Positions 1 through 10,271 of a stretch of 64,000 nt of DNA are shown piece by piece. The translations under genes and the position numbers were made by a program. This DNA is from Microthrixaceae bacterium (GTDB taxonomy: Bacteria; Actinomycetota; Acidimicrobiia; Acidimicrobiales; Microtrichaceae). The DNA is taken from contig JAMLGK010000015.1 of NCBI GenBank assembly GCA_023957995.1, positions 23,447-87,446 of the forward strand. The letters run 5' to 3'. The first letter of the stretch is position 1. The number at the start of each line of letters is the position of its first letter. The notes below the pieces were generated by a model. It was not told the origin of the DNA. It did not search any database and worked only from the letters and a program-made list of their open reading frames with translations.

Positions 1-1126
1 CACCCGTTCGCAGTTCGCTCACATGGCACGACGAACACGAGATCCGCTCGAACACCTCGGCTCCGTTGTCGGTGGAGCTCTCCCCCACGTCCCGCCGCTC
101 GGGAACGGCGAGCGTCCGGGTGTAGAAGGTCACCCGCTGCGCCTTGGAATCGCTCAATTCCGGCTGCCCGCCATCGGGTGCTGCGAGGCACTCGAGCTGC
201 ACGCCGGTGCAGTCCTGGTCGGGATGGGTCGACGAGGTGATGCCGATGTCGCCCAGAAAGGCTCCGACGGTCTGGTCCGCAACGGTCGCGACGTTGGCCT
301 TCCAACCGAACCGGCCGATCGCCATCTCGCCGAGGGTGGGGCTCCACACGACATTCGGACGGCCCGAGATCCCGTCGCCCGCCTCGGCCTGCTCCTGCGC
401 CAACTGCTCGATCGTGGATTCGGGTACGGCCTCCAGCAGTCCCACGCCGAACACCGGTGGTGCGATCCTCGGCGAGATCATGGTGTCTGCCCCCAACGGG
501 CCGAACGCCGGGTCGATCACGCTGTAGGAGGGTTCGAGAAGTTCGTAGGGGGTGCCATCGGCGTACTCACCGCTGATCTCGGTGGTCGAGATCCCGATGC
601 TTCCCTCGGCGGGGACGCCGTTGATCGAACGGTCCTGGAGCTGACCGCCGTACGCCGGATGGGCCGCCGGCTCCCCGTGCTCACCCGATCCCGGAACCGA
701 GAGTCGCAGGAGCAGCCCCAGCTCCTCGGGGTTCTGCTCGGTGGGAGGCTGACCCCGACCGTCCTTGAAGTGGCACGACGAGCACGACTGCGCATTGAAC
801 ACCGGTCCGAGGCCGTCGCGGGCAGTGGTCGAGGCAGGGGCGGTCACCCAGTTGTCGTTGAAGAAGTTGTTCCCCACGACGAACGCCCGCCGTTCATCAC
901 TGTCCAGACCCGGTGCGGGCTGCGCGAACGCGTTGGAACCCGAGTTGTCGACCGAGGCGTCCCCACCGGAGGCCGCCAGGTCTCCGGGATCGACCTGACC
1001 GTCGCGGTCGGCCTGCCCGGATGTCGCTGCGGTCTCCGTGGAGCAGGCAGCGATCACCAGGGCGAGACCAACGATCGCAGCCAGAGCGCCGAGCGTCATC
1101 CCCCAGAGGGGTCGCCTCCGGCCCAC
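1..1126 (-). CDS. Di-haem oxidoreductase (DHOR/DUF1111-type thiol oxidoreductase) lipoprotein, C-terminus beyond window
   Basis: Partial gene; its 3' end lies beyond base 1. Two CSSCH haem c attachment motifs are visible, one encoded at 770-784 (about residue 115) and one at 23-37 (about residue 364), with the long intervening domain typical of the di-haem oxidoreductase family (PF06537, once called thiol oxidoreductase). I prefer the GTG at 1126: it gives an arginine-rich n-region, a hydrophobic stretch and a lipobox ending in Cys28 (VIAAC). An ATG at 1099 is the alternative. The product should be an exported lipoprotein passing electrons outside the membrane. It begins 6 nt after the imelysin stop, in the same frame, so the two are almost certainly co-transcribed. 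Imelysin plus DUF1111 is a known iron-associated pairing. The substrate is not known. Confidence 0.85.
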   Translation of the reverse strand, partial: MGRRRPLWGMTLGALAAIVGLALVIAACSTETAATSGQADRDGQVDPGDLAASGGDASVDNSGSNAFAQPAPGLDSDERRAFVVGNNFFNDNWVTAPASTTARDGLGPVFNAQSCSSCHFKDGRGQPPTEQNPEELGLLLRLSVPGSGEHGEPAAHPAYGGQLQDRSINGVPAEGSIGISTTEISGEYADGTPYELLEPSYSVIDPAFGPLGADTMISPRIAPPVFGVGLLEAVPESTIEQLAQEQAEAGDGISGRPNVVWSPTLGEMAIGRFGWKANVATVADQTVGAFLGDIGITSSTHPDQDCTGVQLECLAAPDGGQPELSDSKAQRVTFYTRTLAVPERRDVGESSTDNGAEVFERISCSSCHVSELRTG

Positions 1127-1132
1127 TGTTTC

Positions 1133-2383
<1,251 letters not shown>

Positions 2384-2442
2384 TGGTTGACTCCTGCTGA
2401 CTCGGGGATGATGTACTTGTTCGAACTGGAAGGCTGTCTATC

Positions 2443-2461
2443 AAATGATAGGCATCCCTAA
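2443..2461. promoter_or_regulatory. Candidate DtxR/IdeR iron box in divergent promoter
   Basis: AAATGATAGGCATCCCTAA matches the IdeR/DtxR consensus TTAGGTTAGSCTAACCTAA at about 12 of 19 positions, including the AGGC core and the whole CCTAA end. It sits between the divergent imelysin (start 2383) and HTTM (start 2480) genes, where one repressor could control both. The neighbouring proteins are iron-linked, which supports the call. Binding is inferred. Confidence 0.55.
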
Positions 2462-2479
2462 CAAGCTGGATGAGGAGCG

Positions 2480-3856
2480 GTGGCAGACCTCTACACACGG
2501 GCCCTCTCGGCCGGGTCGCGAGATGTCAGTGGCGAATCCCTCGCCGTGGCACGCATCGCGTTCGGGGCGGTCGGGCTGGCGAGTGCGATCCGGTTGATGG
2601 CGAGGGGTTGGGTGTCGAGCCTCCTCGCCGGGCCGGAACACCATCTGAGGTATCCCGCCATGGGCTGGGTGCCGGTCCCCCCTGGCTGGGTCGTGCACCT
2701 GCTCGTGGTGGTGATCGCGCTCGCGGCGGCCTGTGTGATGGTCGGGTTCCACCACCGCGCGGCGGCCGCGACGTTCTGGATCGCATTCACCTGGGTCGAG
2801 CTCCTCGAGGCGACCATCTACCTGAACCACTACTGGTTCATGACCCTGGTCGGCGCATCGATGGTGGTGCTGCCGATGTCGGCTCGCTGGTCGGTCGACT
2901 CGGTACGCCGGGGTCCTTCCGATGTTCCCGCCGCAGCGGTCTGGCTCCTGCGGTTCCAGGTCGCGTCGGTCTACCTGTTCGCGGGTCTCGCTAAGCTCAA
3001 CGGGGACTGGCTCAACGGACTGCCGCTGGGGCTGTGGCTTCCCGCACGCTCGGACCTGCCGATCATCGGATCGCTTCTCGGCACGCACACCGCAGCGCTG
3101 CTGGCCAGCTGGGGAGGTGCGCTGTTCGACTGCACCGTGGTCGGGTTCCTGCTGTGGCGCCGCACCCGGATCGTGGCCTGGATCGTGCTGGTCACCTTCC
3201 ACGTGAGCACCTGGCTGCTGTTCCCGGTCATCGGGGTCTTCCCGTGGCTGATGATCCCGATGTCGACGGTCCTGTTCGATCCCGACTGGCCGAGCCGCGT
3301 GCTCGAGCGACTGGGCCTGCGACCTGCGGTCCACCCGCAGACCCGGCCCTCCACGGCCCCGGCGGGTCGCAGCGCCGTCCGGCCGCTGCGCACGCGCGTT
3401 GTGGTCGTGGCCGCTGTGCTCTGGGTCGCCCTGCAGATCGCACTACCGCTGCGGCACCTCGCGTACCCCGGCGACCACCGTTGGACCGGTGAGGGCCTGC
3501 GGTTCGGCTGGAACGTGATGCTGATCGAGAAGGCCGGCGATGTGACCTTCAGGATCACCGACCCACGCGACAGATCGACCTGGACCGACGATGCCAGGAC
3601 GATCTACACGCCACAGCAGTGGCGGGTGATGAGCACCGACCCGGAGTTGATCCGCCAGGCCGCCCACCAGGTGGCGCTGGAGAACGGGGCAACCAGCACC
3701 GCGCCACTGGAGGTCCGGGCGGACGCGCTCGTGTCGCTCAACGGAAGGACATCTGCACGACTGATCGACCCGGATGTGGACCTTGCCGCTGAGCCGTGGC
3801 GCCTCGGTGCACAACCATGGGTGTTGCCCGTTCCGGAAGCTCCCCGACCTCTGTGA
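2480..3856 (+). CDS. HTTM-domain (gamma-carboxylase-like) integral membrane protein
   Basis: A 458-residue polytopic membrane protein. Several hydrophobic helices lie in residues 1-330, followed by a soluble C-terminal part of about 110 residues. The N-terminal half has the HTTM pattern shared with vitamin K-dependent gamma-carboxylase: a helix with WVELLEATIYLNHYW and a later helix with FAGLAKLNGDWL. The bacterial function of HTTM proteins is mostly unknown. The GTG start at 2480 has GAGGAG only about 2 nt away, an unusually short spacing. The gene is divergent from the imelysin operon and shares its iron-box region, so a role in iron-regulated envelope chemistry is plausible but inferred. 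Confidence 0.8.
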   Translation: MADLYTRALSAGSRDVSGESLAVARIAFGAVGLASAIRLMARGWVSSLLAGPEHHLRYPAMGWVPVPPGWVVHLLVVVIALAAACVMVGFHHRAAAATFWIAFTWVELLEATIYLNHYWFMTLVGASMVVLPMSARWSVDSVRRGPSDVPAAAVWLLRFQVASVYLFAGLAKLNGDWLNGLPLGLWLPARSDLPIIGSLLGTHTAALLASWGGALFDCTVVGFLLWRRTRIVAWIVLVTFHVSTWLLFPVIGVFPWLMIPMSTVLFDPDWPSRVLERLGLRPAVHPQTRPSTAPAGRSAVRPLRTRVVVVAAVLWVALQIALPLRHLAYPGDHRWTGEGLRFGWNVMLIEKAGDVTFRITDPRDRSTWTDDARTIYTPQQWRVMSTDPELIRQAAHQVALENGATSTAPLEVRADALVSLNGRTSARLIDPDVDLAAEPWRLGAQPWVLPVPEAPRPL

Positions 3857-3980
3857 ACCGGGGACGCTGAGCCCGGATCCGCAGACTTCGGTATCGTCGG
3901 GTCGATCCGGGGGGATGCCGTCGAGCGGATTCCTGCAGTGACCGCACTCCACCTCGACCAATCCGACCCGAGGAGATCTG

Positions 3981-4979
3981 ATGGCGGTCACGACCGAACC
4001 CACCGGAACCACTGCGGACACACCTCCTGAGGAGGCGAGGGACCCCGCATCGCTCGGATCGGCGATGCGCGTGCGGATTCCCGGTTCCGATGTGAGCGTG
4101 GGTCCGGTCGGCTACCTGGCCGAGGAACGCCAGCGCCTCGAATCCCTCACCTGGGACAACTTCGACGTTCAGCGCTGTTCCGCCACCATCGGCGCGGAGC
4201 TCTCGGGCATCGACATCACCGGCGAGCTCGCCGACGAGGAGGTCGCCGACATAGCGAAGGCCCTCGCCGACTACAAGGTCATCTTCTTCCGTGACCAACC
4301 ACTGTCCGCACGACAGCACGTGGACTTCGCCCGCCGGTTCGGTGAGCTGGAGATACATCCGTTCATCCCCTCCAACACCGGGGTGCCCGAGTTGGTGCGT
4401 TTCGCCAAGTCGGCCGACGTGGGTGGCTACGAGAACGGATGGCACCACGACGTGACCTGGCGCGAGACGCCTTCGAAGGGGGCCGTCCTGCATGCGCTGG
4501 AGGTTCCCGCGACCGGCGGCGACACGGTGTTCTCCGACGCCTATGCAGCCCTCGACGCCCTCGACGACGACCTGCGCGGGCGCATCGATGACCTGGTGGC
4601 GGTCCATGACTTCGCCAAGGTGTTCGGCCACGGGATGTCGGCCGAGGAGCGGGCCACCATGCGCGAGAAGTACCCGCTGGTCGAACACCCGGTCATCACC
4701 ACACACGACATCACCGGCCGGGACCTGTTGTATGTGAACCGCTTCTTCGTGTCCCACATCGCCGGAATGGATCCAGACGCCAGCACCGAGTTGATCGACG
4801 AGCTCTGCAAGCCGTTCGCCCTGCTCGAACACCAGGCGCGGTTCCGCTGGGAACCCGATTCGGTCGCCTTCTGGGACAACCGTGCCGTGCAGCACTACGC
4901 GTGCAGCGACTACTGGCCCGATGTGCGGGTGATGGAACGGGCGAGCATCATCGGCTCGCGCCCCAGCCGCGCCCGTTGA
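3981..4979 (+). CDS. TauD/TfdA-family Fe(II)/2-oxoglutarate dioxygenase
   Basis: A 332-residue protein of the taurine/2,4-D dioxygenase family, which couples 2-oxoglutarate decarboxylation to substrate hydroxylation. The iron triad is visible: HxD as His155 and Asp157 in GWHHDVTW, and the distal histidine near residue 305 in RAVQHYA. Arginines at about 316 and 320 are candidates for the 2-oxoglutarate salt bridge. The ATG start at 3981 follows a GAGGAG site. The first 60 residues are an unconserved extension compared with the usual 280-300 residues. The substrate cannot be read from the sequence. It stands alone, convergent with the EthD gene. Confidence 0.88.
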   Translation: MAVTTEPTGTTADTPPEEARDPASLGSAMRVRIPGSDVSVGPVGYLAEERQRLESLTWDNFDVQRCSATIGAELSGIDITGELADEEVADIAKALADYKVIFFRDQPLSARQHVDFARRFGELEIHPFIPSNTGVPELVRFAKSADVGGYENGWHHDVTWRETPSKGAVLHALEVPATGGDTVFSDAYAALDALDDDLRGRIDDLVAVHDFAKVFGHGMSAEERATMREKYPLVEHPVITTHDITGRDLLYVNRFFVSHIAGMDPDASTELIDELCKPFALLEHQARFRWEPDSVAFWDNRAVQHYACSDYWPDVRVMERASIIGSRPSRAR

Positions 4980-4990
4980 CCGGGGGCCGA

Positions 4991-5704
4991 TCAGAGCGGC
5001 TCGAAGAGGTATTCGCTCATGGCGAGCGATCGCAACGACGACAGGTCGAACAGTTGGGTCACACTGTCGAGCATCACGGTGAGGTTCTCCTCGCCCACCT
5101 CGGCTCCACCGTGGAACTCGATCGGGTCCGACACGACCTCGATGTCCGGCCAGCACTCCATCACGATTCCGTCGATGGGCGGAGCCCCACGGGTGACCGG
5201 GTGGACCACCGAGTTGCGCACGTAGTGCACCCGCGGCTGCACCTCACCCGACATCGGGGACTGATGGTCGTACCAGAACTCACGGAACGTCCGGGGATCG
5301 AACCGGGGATTGCGGTGCACCAGAGCGACCGTCGAGATACCCGGTGAGCGCTTGCCGGGGACCGGATCGCCGTGATGGTCACCCTGTCGGTCGCCCGAAC
5401 CGAACTCGGCCTCGCTGACGAGGTAGCCCGCCCGCCGCACCCCGAGTCCGTCCAACACCGACTCGACCGCGGCGCGGTCGTCGTGCGCGTCCAGCCAGAG
5501 CGACACGACCGCACGGTAGGGAAGCTCGCCTCCCGGGCAAGGCGCCGGGCCGGCTATCGGGGCAAGGTCGTCGTCGAGGTGCAGCGACACATTCCGCGCC
5601 CCGGCGCCGAGCAGTTCCGGCACCACCGTCCCCGAATAGCGAACCCGGAGCTCACCGCCCTCGAGCGATGGTCGGTCCCAGATCACGTATACGAGCTTCT
5701 CCAC
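4991..5704 (-). CDS. EthD-domain protein
   Basis: A 237-residue protein built from two ferredoxin-like dimeric alpha/beta-barrel halves. The C-terminal half carries the EthD signature region (FDPRTFREFWYDHQSPM, about residue 136 onward). EthD-family proteins sit with P450 and hydrophobic-compound degradation genes, with poorly defined roles. The GTG at 5704 lies 6 nt after a TAGGTT -10 box and has no Shine-Dalgarno, so it is probably leaderless. No direct operon partner is evident. Confidence 0.7.
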   Translation of the reverse strand: MEKLVYVIWDRPSLEGGELRVRYSGTVVPELLGAGARNVSLHLDDDLAPIAGPAPCPGGELPYRAVVSLWLDAHDDRAAVESVLDGLGVRRAGYLVSEAEFGSGDRQGDHHGDPVPGKRSPGISTVALVHRNPRFDPRTFREFWYDHQSPMSGEVQPRVHYVRNSVVHPVTRGAPPIDGIVMECWPDIEVVSDPIEFHGGAEVGEENLTVMLDSVTQLFDLSSLRSLAMSEYLFEPL

Positions 5705-5710
5705 GATCGG

Positions 5711-5716
5711 AACCTA
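5711..5716 (-). promoter_or_regulatory. TAGGTT -10 box of a leaderless promoter (EthD gene)
   Basis: TAGGTT on the minus strand ends 6 nt before the GTG at 5704. No ribosome site lies between them. Actinobacterial leaderless genes have a TAnnnT box at this distance. Confidence 0.5.
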
Positions 5717-5780
5717 ACGGCTGACGTCGGACGCCGCTGGGCAACGGGACGATCGCTGGCACCGGAGCCGGGCCGGAGAG

Positions 5781-6140
5781 CTACGCCGGATTCCAGGGCC
5801 GTCGCGGCGCGGCTACCCGGGCCAGCTCCGAACCCGGGTCTCCGAACCGTTCGTCGCCGTCGTTCCAGGCGTCGGCCGCCCGGTCGACCTCGCCGTTGTC
5901 GCGTGCCACGAAGTTCCACCAGATCAGCGGTCGTGTCTCGAAGGGGACACCGCCCAGCAGCATGAGTCGGACCGAACCGGTGGCCACCAGCGGGATCTCG
6001 TCGGGTCCCGGCCCGAGGTAGGCCAGCTTTCCGGGCACCACCGCCGTTTCGCCGACCGACACCTCCCCGGCCATGACGATGATGGCGTGTTCATCGTCGG
6101 GGCGGACCGGCACGACACATGGTCCACGACCCAGAACCAT
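5781..6140 (-). pseudogene. Orphan C-terminal half of pirin
   Basis: The 119 residues match only the second cupin domain of pirin: RPDDEHAIIVMAGEVSVG, then the pirin-typical LLGGVPF and IWWNFVARDNGEV, and an ending RFGDPGSEL. Full pirins are about 280-300 residues and carry their metal ligands in the N-terminal cupin, which is absent. The frame stays open upstream to about 6215 without another plausible start, then runs into the end of the SnoaL gene. The ATG at 6140 falls inside conserved pirin sequence (FGVEMVLG). This looks like a remnant whose 5' part was lost, though a translated single-domain cupin cannot be excluded. Confidence 0.7.
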
Positions 6141-6202
6141 CTCGACCCCGAAGTGCTCATGGCCCGGCCTCCGACGGAGTGCAGCCCGTTGCGCGCTCTG
6201 CG

Positions 6203-6667
6203 CTACCCGTTCTGATCAGCCGGCGTGATCCGCAGCGAATCGAACTCCCAGAAGGCACGCAGGCTACCGATGAGCCCCCGGTCATCGACCAGGTAGATCG
6301 CCACCACATCCACGGCGGCCTTCGAGCCGTCCGGGAACGTCGTGGTGATGGTGAGCTCATTGGCCACCTCGTGGCCACCGGCGCGTGAGCCACGCAGTTC
6401 CATGTGCACCGGGTTCGGCGCGATCACCGTGTCCCAGAAGGCGCCGATGGCCTCCTTGCCCGAGTGACCCTCGCCGGACTCGTCGAGCGGCGAGGGTCCG
6501 ACCGGATCCTGGACCACCGCGTCATCGCGGAACAACGCCAACCATGCCGCGCGGTCCCCTGCGTGGACCGCTGCGCGCGAACGGAGCGACGCCGCGCGCG
6601 CCGACCTGTCGCCATCGGCGGGCATCGGTGGGTCGAGGTGGTTCGGTGCATCCGGGCGGTCGTTCAT
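6203..6667 (-). CDS. SnoaL-like/NTF2-fold protein
   Basis: A 154-residue protein with the NTF2-like cone fold: a helical start around AVHAGDRAAWLALFRDDAVVQDP, then the beta-sheet with IGAFWDTVIAPNPVHMEL. SnoaL-like proteins include polyketide cyclases, steroid delta-isomerases and dehydratases; no catalytic set is clear here. I chose the ATG at 6667 because it forms an ATGA overlap with the stop of the upstream LLM oxidoreductase, implying translational coupling. It probably acts with that oxidoreductase on the same substrate. Confidence 0.75.
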   Translation of the reverse strand: MNDRPDAPNHLDPPMPADGDRSARAASLRSRAAVHAGDRAAWLALFRDDAVVQDPVGPSPLDESGEGHSGKEAIGAFWDTVIAPNPVHMELRGSRAGGHEVANELTITTTFPDGSKAAVDVVAIYLVDDRGLIGSLRAFWEFDSLRITPADQNG

Positions 6668-7566
6668 CGTGCGACATCCTTTTCGCGGAGTGGCCTGATC
6701 ACGGTGTCGGCGAACCACTCGATCGAATCGAGCTGGTGCTGCGGATCGCCCGGGTCTCCACCGGAGAAGAACCACGGGATCGTGATCACATCGGTCAGGC
6801 CGATCTCCGCCAGGCCAGCCATGTCATCGACCGTCGCCGGGACCATCGGGGTCGCCTTGATCTCGAACGGATCACCGGACCGCCCCGCCTCGTCGAGGGC
6901 AGAGCGGATCCTCCCAACCAGTTCGCGGAGATCGTCGGGAGAGACCTGCGCCCCGATCCAACCGTCGCCGAGCCGAGCCGCGCGACGGATGCCTGCGTCG
7001 CTGTGGCCTCCGACATACACCGGTACCGGGTGTTCGGGGGGTGGGTGTGGTTCCATTCGGAGTCGGCCGAACTCGTACTGATCGCCGTGGTATTCCACGT
7101 AGCCGCCGGACATGACCTTGCGCATGATCTCGATCTGTTCGTCGAGCCGCTTCCCACGGGTGCGCATCTCCTGACCGAGCCACTCGAATTCCTCGGGTAT
7201 CCAGCTGAGGCCCACCCCGATGCCGACGCGGCCGGGGAACATCGCAGCGATCGAACCGACCGACTTGGCCACCAGGAGTGGTTCCCGCAGCGGGGTCTTG
7301 AGCACGTTGGTGTAGAGCCCGAGCCTCTCGGTTACCGCACCGACCGCCGGCAGGCCCACGAGTGGATCGACGAACGGCGAGTCGTCGGCCCAGAACCGCG
7401 ATCCGTCGGACGTGAACGGGTAGTCCGCAGACACCTCTTCGGGATAGAAGACCGAGTCGGGGAACGCGACGGAGTCCCATCCGGCGGCCTCCGCTGCACG
7501 GGCCAGAGGCAGCACGCTCTCCGGTGGGGTCATTGCGAGCGCGAGCGTGAACTTCAAGTCCTTCAT
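6664..7566 (-). CDS. LLM-class F420-dependent oxidoreductase
   Basis: A 300-residue luciferase-like monooxygenase-fold protein: AAGWDSVAFPDS near the start, GRVGIGVGLSWIPEEFEWLG in the middle, VYVGGHSDAGIRRAARLGDGWIG toward the end. These are typical of actinobacterial F420-dependent dehydrogenases or reductases. The start at 7566 (MKDLKF) follows AAGGGG. An upstream extension in the same frame has no conserved sequence. It is coupled to the downstream SnoaL gene by a 4-bp overlap. The substrate is unknown. Confidence 0.85.
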   Translation of the reverse strand: MKDLKFTLALAMTPPESVLPLARAAEAAGWDSVAFPDSVFYPEEVSADYPFTSDGSRFWADDSPFVDPLVGLPAVGAVTERLGLYTNVLKTPLREPLLVAKSVGSIAAMFPGRVGIGVGLSWIPEEFEWLGQEMRTRGKRLDEQIEIMRKVMSGGYVEYHGDQYEFGRLRMEPHPPPEHPVPVYVGGHSDAGIRRAARLGDGWIGAQVSPDDLRELVGRIRSALDEAGRSGDPFEIKATPMVPATVDDMAGLAEIGLTDVITIPWFFSGGDPGDPQHQLDSIEWFADTVIRPLREKDVAR

Positions 7567-7715
7567 CCCCTTGTTCCGCACCGGGCACGATCGCACGGCA
7601 CAGGGGACCACGGACCCGGCCCCCGGCCGCCGATCCTACATTGGGGCGTGGCGGGCATCCGGAGCCGCACGGCCCCGTTCGCCGGGCGGTATCGGCTGGC
7701 GAACGGCCGAGTGTT

Positions 7716-8573
7716 TCACAACTGGAGCGGACCGGTTCCGGCGACGCATGCGTTGCGGAGACCGCCGATCACCTCGGCGCCCGACACGATCGTGTCCCCG
7801 GGGGCCAGGAACCGGTTGCGCGCCACCCCCACCCCTGACGGTGTGCCGGTGAAGATCAGGTCCCCACTGTCCAACGCGCAGATCGACGAGAGATATGAGA
7901 TCAGCACCGGGACCGAGAAGATGAGGTCGTCGGTGCGTGAGTCCTGCATCCGTTCACCGCTCACCTCGCACCACAGACCGATGTCGTCGGGGTCGTCGAA
8001 CGCGTCCGGCGACACCAGCGCCGGACCGGTCGGCCCGTATCCCGTGAAGCTCTTGGCCAGGGAGAACTGGGGCCGATCCCCCGCTCCCTGCAACAACCGG
8101 TCCGATATGTCCTGGCCGAGGGTGAGCCCGGCCACCGAACCCCACGCATCCTCGACCGACACCCCGACGGTGGGGCCTCCGATCACCACGACGAGTTCCA
8201 CCTCCCAGTCCACCGCCTCACCGGACAGCGCCACGTCCGAGCTGGGACCGCTGATGCAGCTGGGGAACTTGGTGAACGTGAGCGGCGCCTCCGGCTCGGC
8301 CATCCCGGTCTCGGCTGCGTGTGCCCGGTAGTTGAGTCCGATGCCGAAGACCTGGTTGGGGCGGGGCACCGGTGGCCCCAACAGGGTCCCGTCGAGTGGG
8401 CCACCCGGGGCGGAGGCTCCGCACTCACCCTGCAGGGCGTGCAACTCGCCATGGCGGGAAACCGCTGCCATCGGGTCGGCCAGTCCCGGATCCCCCGAGA
8501 GACCGGCCAGGTCGTACCAGGAGCCCTCGTGGTCGAGCGCGGCCCGCCCTTCGACGTTGATCAGACGGAACAT
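7716..8573 (-). CDS. Fumarylacetoacetate hydrolase (FAH) family protein
   Basis: A 285-residue FAH-superfamily protein. The core begins with PNQVFGIGLNYRAHAAE. A metal site is suggested by DWEVELVVVIG, the usual acidic cluster binding Mg2+ or Mn2+, and it ends with a GDLIFTGTPSGVG loop typical of the family. Members cleave C-C bonds in fumarylpyruvate or acylpyruvates, or decarboxylate and isomerise catechol-derived acids in aromatic ring degradation. The start at 8573 has a GAGGAG site. It lies just downstream of the antiporter gene (29 nt gap), with no evident functional link. Confidence 0.87.
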   Translation of the reverse strand: MFRLINVEGRAALDHEGSWYDLAGLSGDPGLADPMAAVSRHGELHALQGECGASAPGGPLDGTLLGPPVPRPNQVFGIGLNYRAHAAETGMAEPEAPLTFTKFPSCISGPSSDVALSGEAVDWEVELVVVIGGPTVGVSVEDAWGSVAGLTLGQDISDRLLQGAGDRPQFSLAKSFTGYGPTGPALVSPDAFDDPDDIGLWCEVSGERMQDSRTDDLIFSVPVLISYLSSICALDSGDLIFTGTPSGVGVARNRFLAPGDTIVSGAEVIGGLRNACVAGTGPLQL

Positions 8574-8602
8574 GGTTGGACTCCTCGCTCGGGTGGTGAC
8601 AT

Positions 8603-10108
8603 TCAGCGCTCCGGGTGGGAGTCGCCGTGGGGATCTCCCTCGTCGGTGGCGGCCATGAGCACGGAGCGACTCCAGTTCTCGAGCTCGTCGAGATCACAGT
8701 CGCGCGGCGCCACGAGCAGCAGGACGTCGCCCGCTTCCATGACCGTGTCCCCGTCGGGAACCACGGTGGTGTCGCGGCGGTGGATGAACGCCACCCTCGC
8801 CCCCGATGGTGGCGGAACCGACCTGAGCGTCACACGGCGCGGCTCGACCGAAGCGGGCACGGTCACCTCGACCAGATCCGCGTCGAGCGCATCGACGGGC
8901 ACGATCTCCCTGGTCACCGTCACCCGCTCCGATGCCACCACTCCGAGTCGGCGGGCGAGGGTGCCGATCGTCGGGGCCTGGAGCGCCACGGAGAGGACCA
9001 CCACGACGAAGGCCACATTGAAGATCACCGATCCGTCAGGATGCCCGGCGGTGAAGGGAATGGTCGCCAGTACGACCGGAACCGCACCTCGGAGCCCGGC
9101 CCAGGACACCACGGCCATCTCACGCGCCGGAATGCGCCAGAACACGAGCACCGCAGCCACCGCCAGGGGTCGTGCGACGAAGATGAGTGCTGCTGCCACG
9201 ACGACCGCCACCGCCAGTTCGCCGACCAGGTTGCTGGGGAACACGAGGATGCCCAACAGGAGGAACAGCATCGCCTGTGCGGTCGCGGCCAGGCCCTCGT
9301 GGAAGTACAGCACGCCCCGACCCGACCGCCTGGCGCCGGTCAACAACACCCCGGTGAGATAGACCGCGAGGAAGCCGGATCCGCCGACCACCGCAGCCAG
9401 GCCGTAGGAGATCGCGGCGATCGCCAGGGTGATGGCACCGAGTGCCGCAGCCGCACCTCCGGTCACGTGGTCGATGATCCATCTACCGACCCAACCCACG
9501 CCCACGCCCACGACCGCTCCCACACCGATCTGCAGGCCGAGGAACCAGAGCCAGTCGCCCACCCCGGGGTCGGCCCGCCAGACCTCCATCATGCCGATCG
9601 TGAGCAGCACGGCCACGGGGTCGTTCATGCCCGACTCGATCCGCAGCAGCGACTGGGTCCGCTCGGGTAGCGACTCCGAGCGCAGGGCCGCGAACACCGC
9701 GGCCGCGTCCGTGGAGGCAACGACCGCGCCGAGCAGCATCGCAGTGGTGGGCTCCAACCCCATCGCGAGCCAGGCGACGGCCGCCACGACACCCGCGGTT
9801 ATCACGACACCGAAGGTTGCGAGGGCGCCGGCGGGTGCCCCCACCCGGCGCAGCGAAGCCACATCGGTCCCGAGACCACCCTCGAAGAGGATCACCACCA
9901 GTCCGACGACCGCGATGTTCTGCGCCAGCGCGGCGTCGTCGAAACGCACCAGGGCCAGTCCGTCGTCGGCCACGAGCATCCCGAGGCCCAGGAACATAAG
10001 GAGGCTGGGTATACGGAACCTGGAGGCCATGCTCGCGGCCACCACCCCGACCAGCAGCAGGATGCCAGCCAGCAGAAGCCCCGGGTCCACCGAGAAGCCG
10101 GTGTTCAC
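8603..10108 (-). CDS. CPA1-family K+/H+ (or Na+/H+) antiporter with C-terminal TrkA-C domain, NhaP2-like
   Basis: A 501-residue integral membrane exchanger. About twelve hydrophobic helices fill residues 10-390, with the CPA1 motifs FEGGLGTD, ASTDAAAVFAAL and ESGMNDPVAV (the ND pair holds the ion-binding aspartate). Residues about 410-490 form a TrkA-C (RCK_C) regulatory domain with GDTVMEAGDVLLLVAP. This architecture fits the cell-volume/potassium exchanger NhaP2 (CvrA). The GTG at 10108 follows GGGAGG about 7 nt upstream. It is upstream of and co-directional with the FAH gene. Confidence 0.88.
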   Translation of the reverse strand: MNTGFSVDPGLLLAGILLLVGVVAASMASRFRIPSLLMFLGLGMLVADDGLALVRFDDAALAQNIAVVGLVVILFEGGLGTDVASLRRVGAPAGALATFGVVITAGVVAAVAWLAMGLEPTTAMLLGAVVASTDAAAVFAALRSESLPERTQSLLRIESGMNDPVAVLLTIGMMEVWRADPGVGDWLWFLGLQIGVGAVVGVGVGWVGRWIIDHVTGGAAAALGAITLAIAAISYGLAAVVGGSGFLAVYLTGVLLTGARRSGRGVLYFHEGLAATAQAMLFLLLGILVFPSNLVGELAVAVVVAAALIFVARPLAVAAVLVFWRIPAREMAVVSWAGLRGAVPVVLATIPFTAGHPDGSVIFNVAFVVVVLSVALQAPTIGTLARRLGVVASERVTVTREIVPVDALDADLVEVTVPASVEPRRVTLRSVPPPSGARVAFIHRRDTTVVPDGDTVMEAGDVLLLVAPRDCDLDELENWSRSVLMAATDEGDPHGDSHPER

Positions 10109-10271
10109 CGCTGGCCTCCCGACGCGCAGCCACTCGCCCGATGGGCGGGCAACCTGCTCCGGAACGGTCGCGGTGCGGGCTTCATCGCATCATTGTTGCA
10201 GTCCCGGGTAGCTCCCACGACGGCCCGCTCCGGCCGAGCGGGTGACCGGGACCCGATGGCCAGGTGACTCA

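Noticed and set aside
7637..7648. TACATT before a GTG on the plus strand
   Set aside because: The spacing is 5 nt, not 6-7, and the following frame is antisense to the FAH gene.
6385..8331. A 648-codon plus-strand open frame
   Set aside because: It is antisense to the SnoaL, LLM and FAH genes, has Arg/Pro-rich composition and no recognisable domain.
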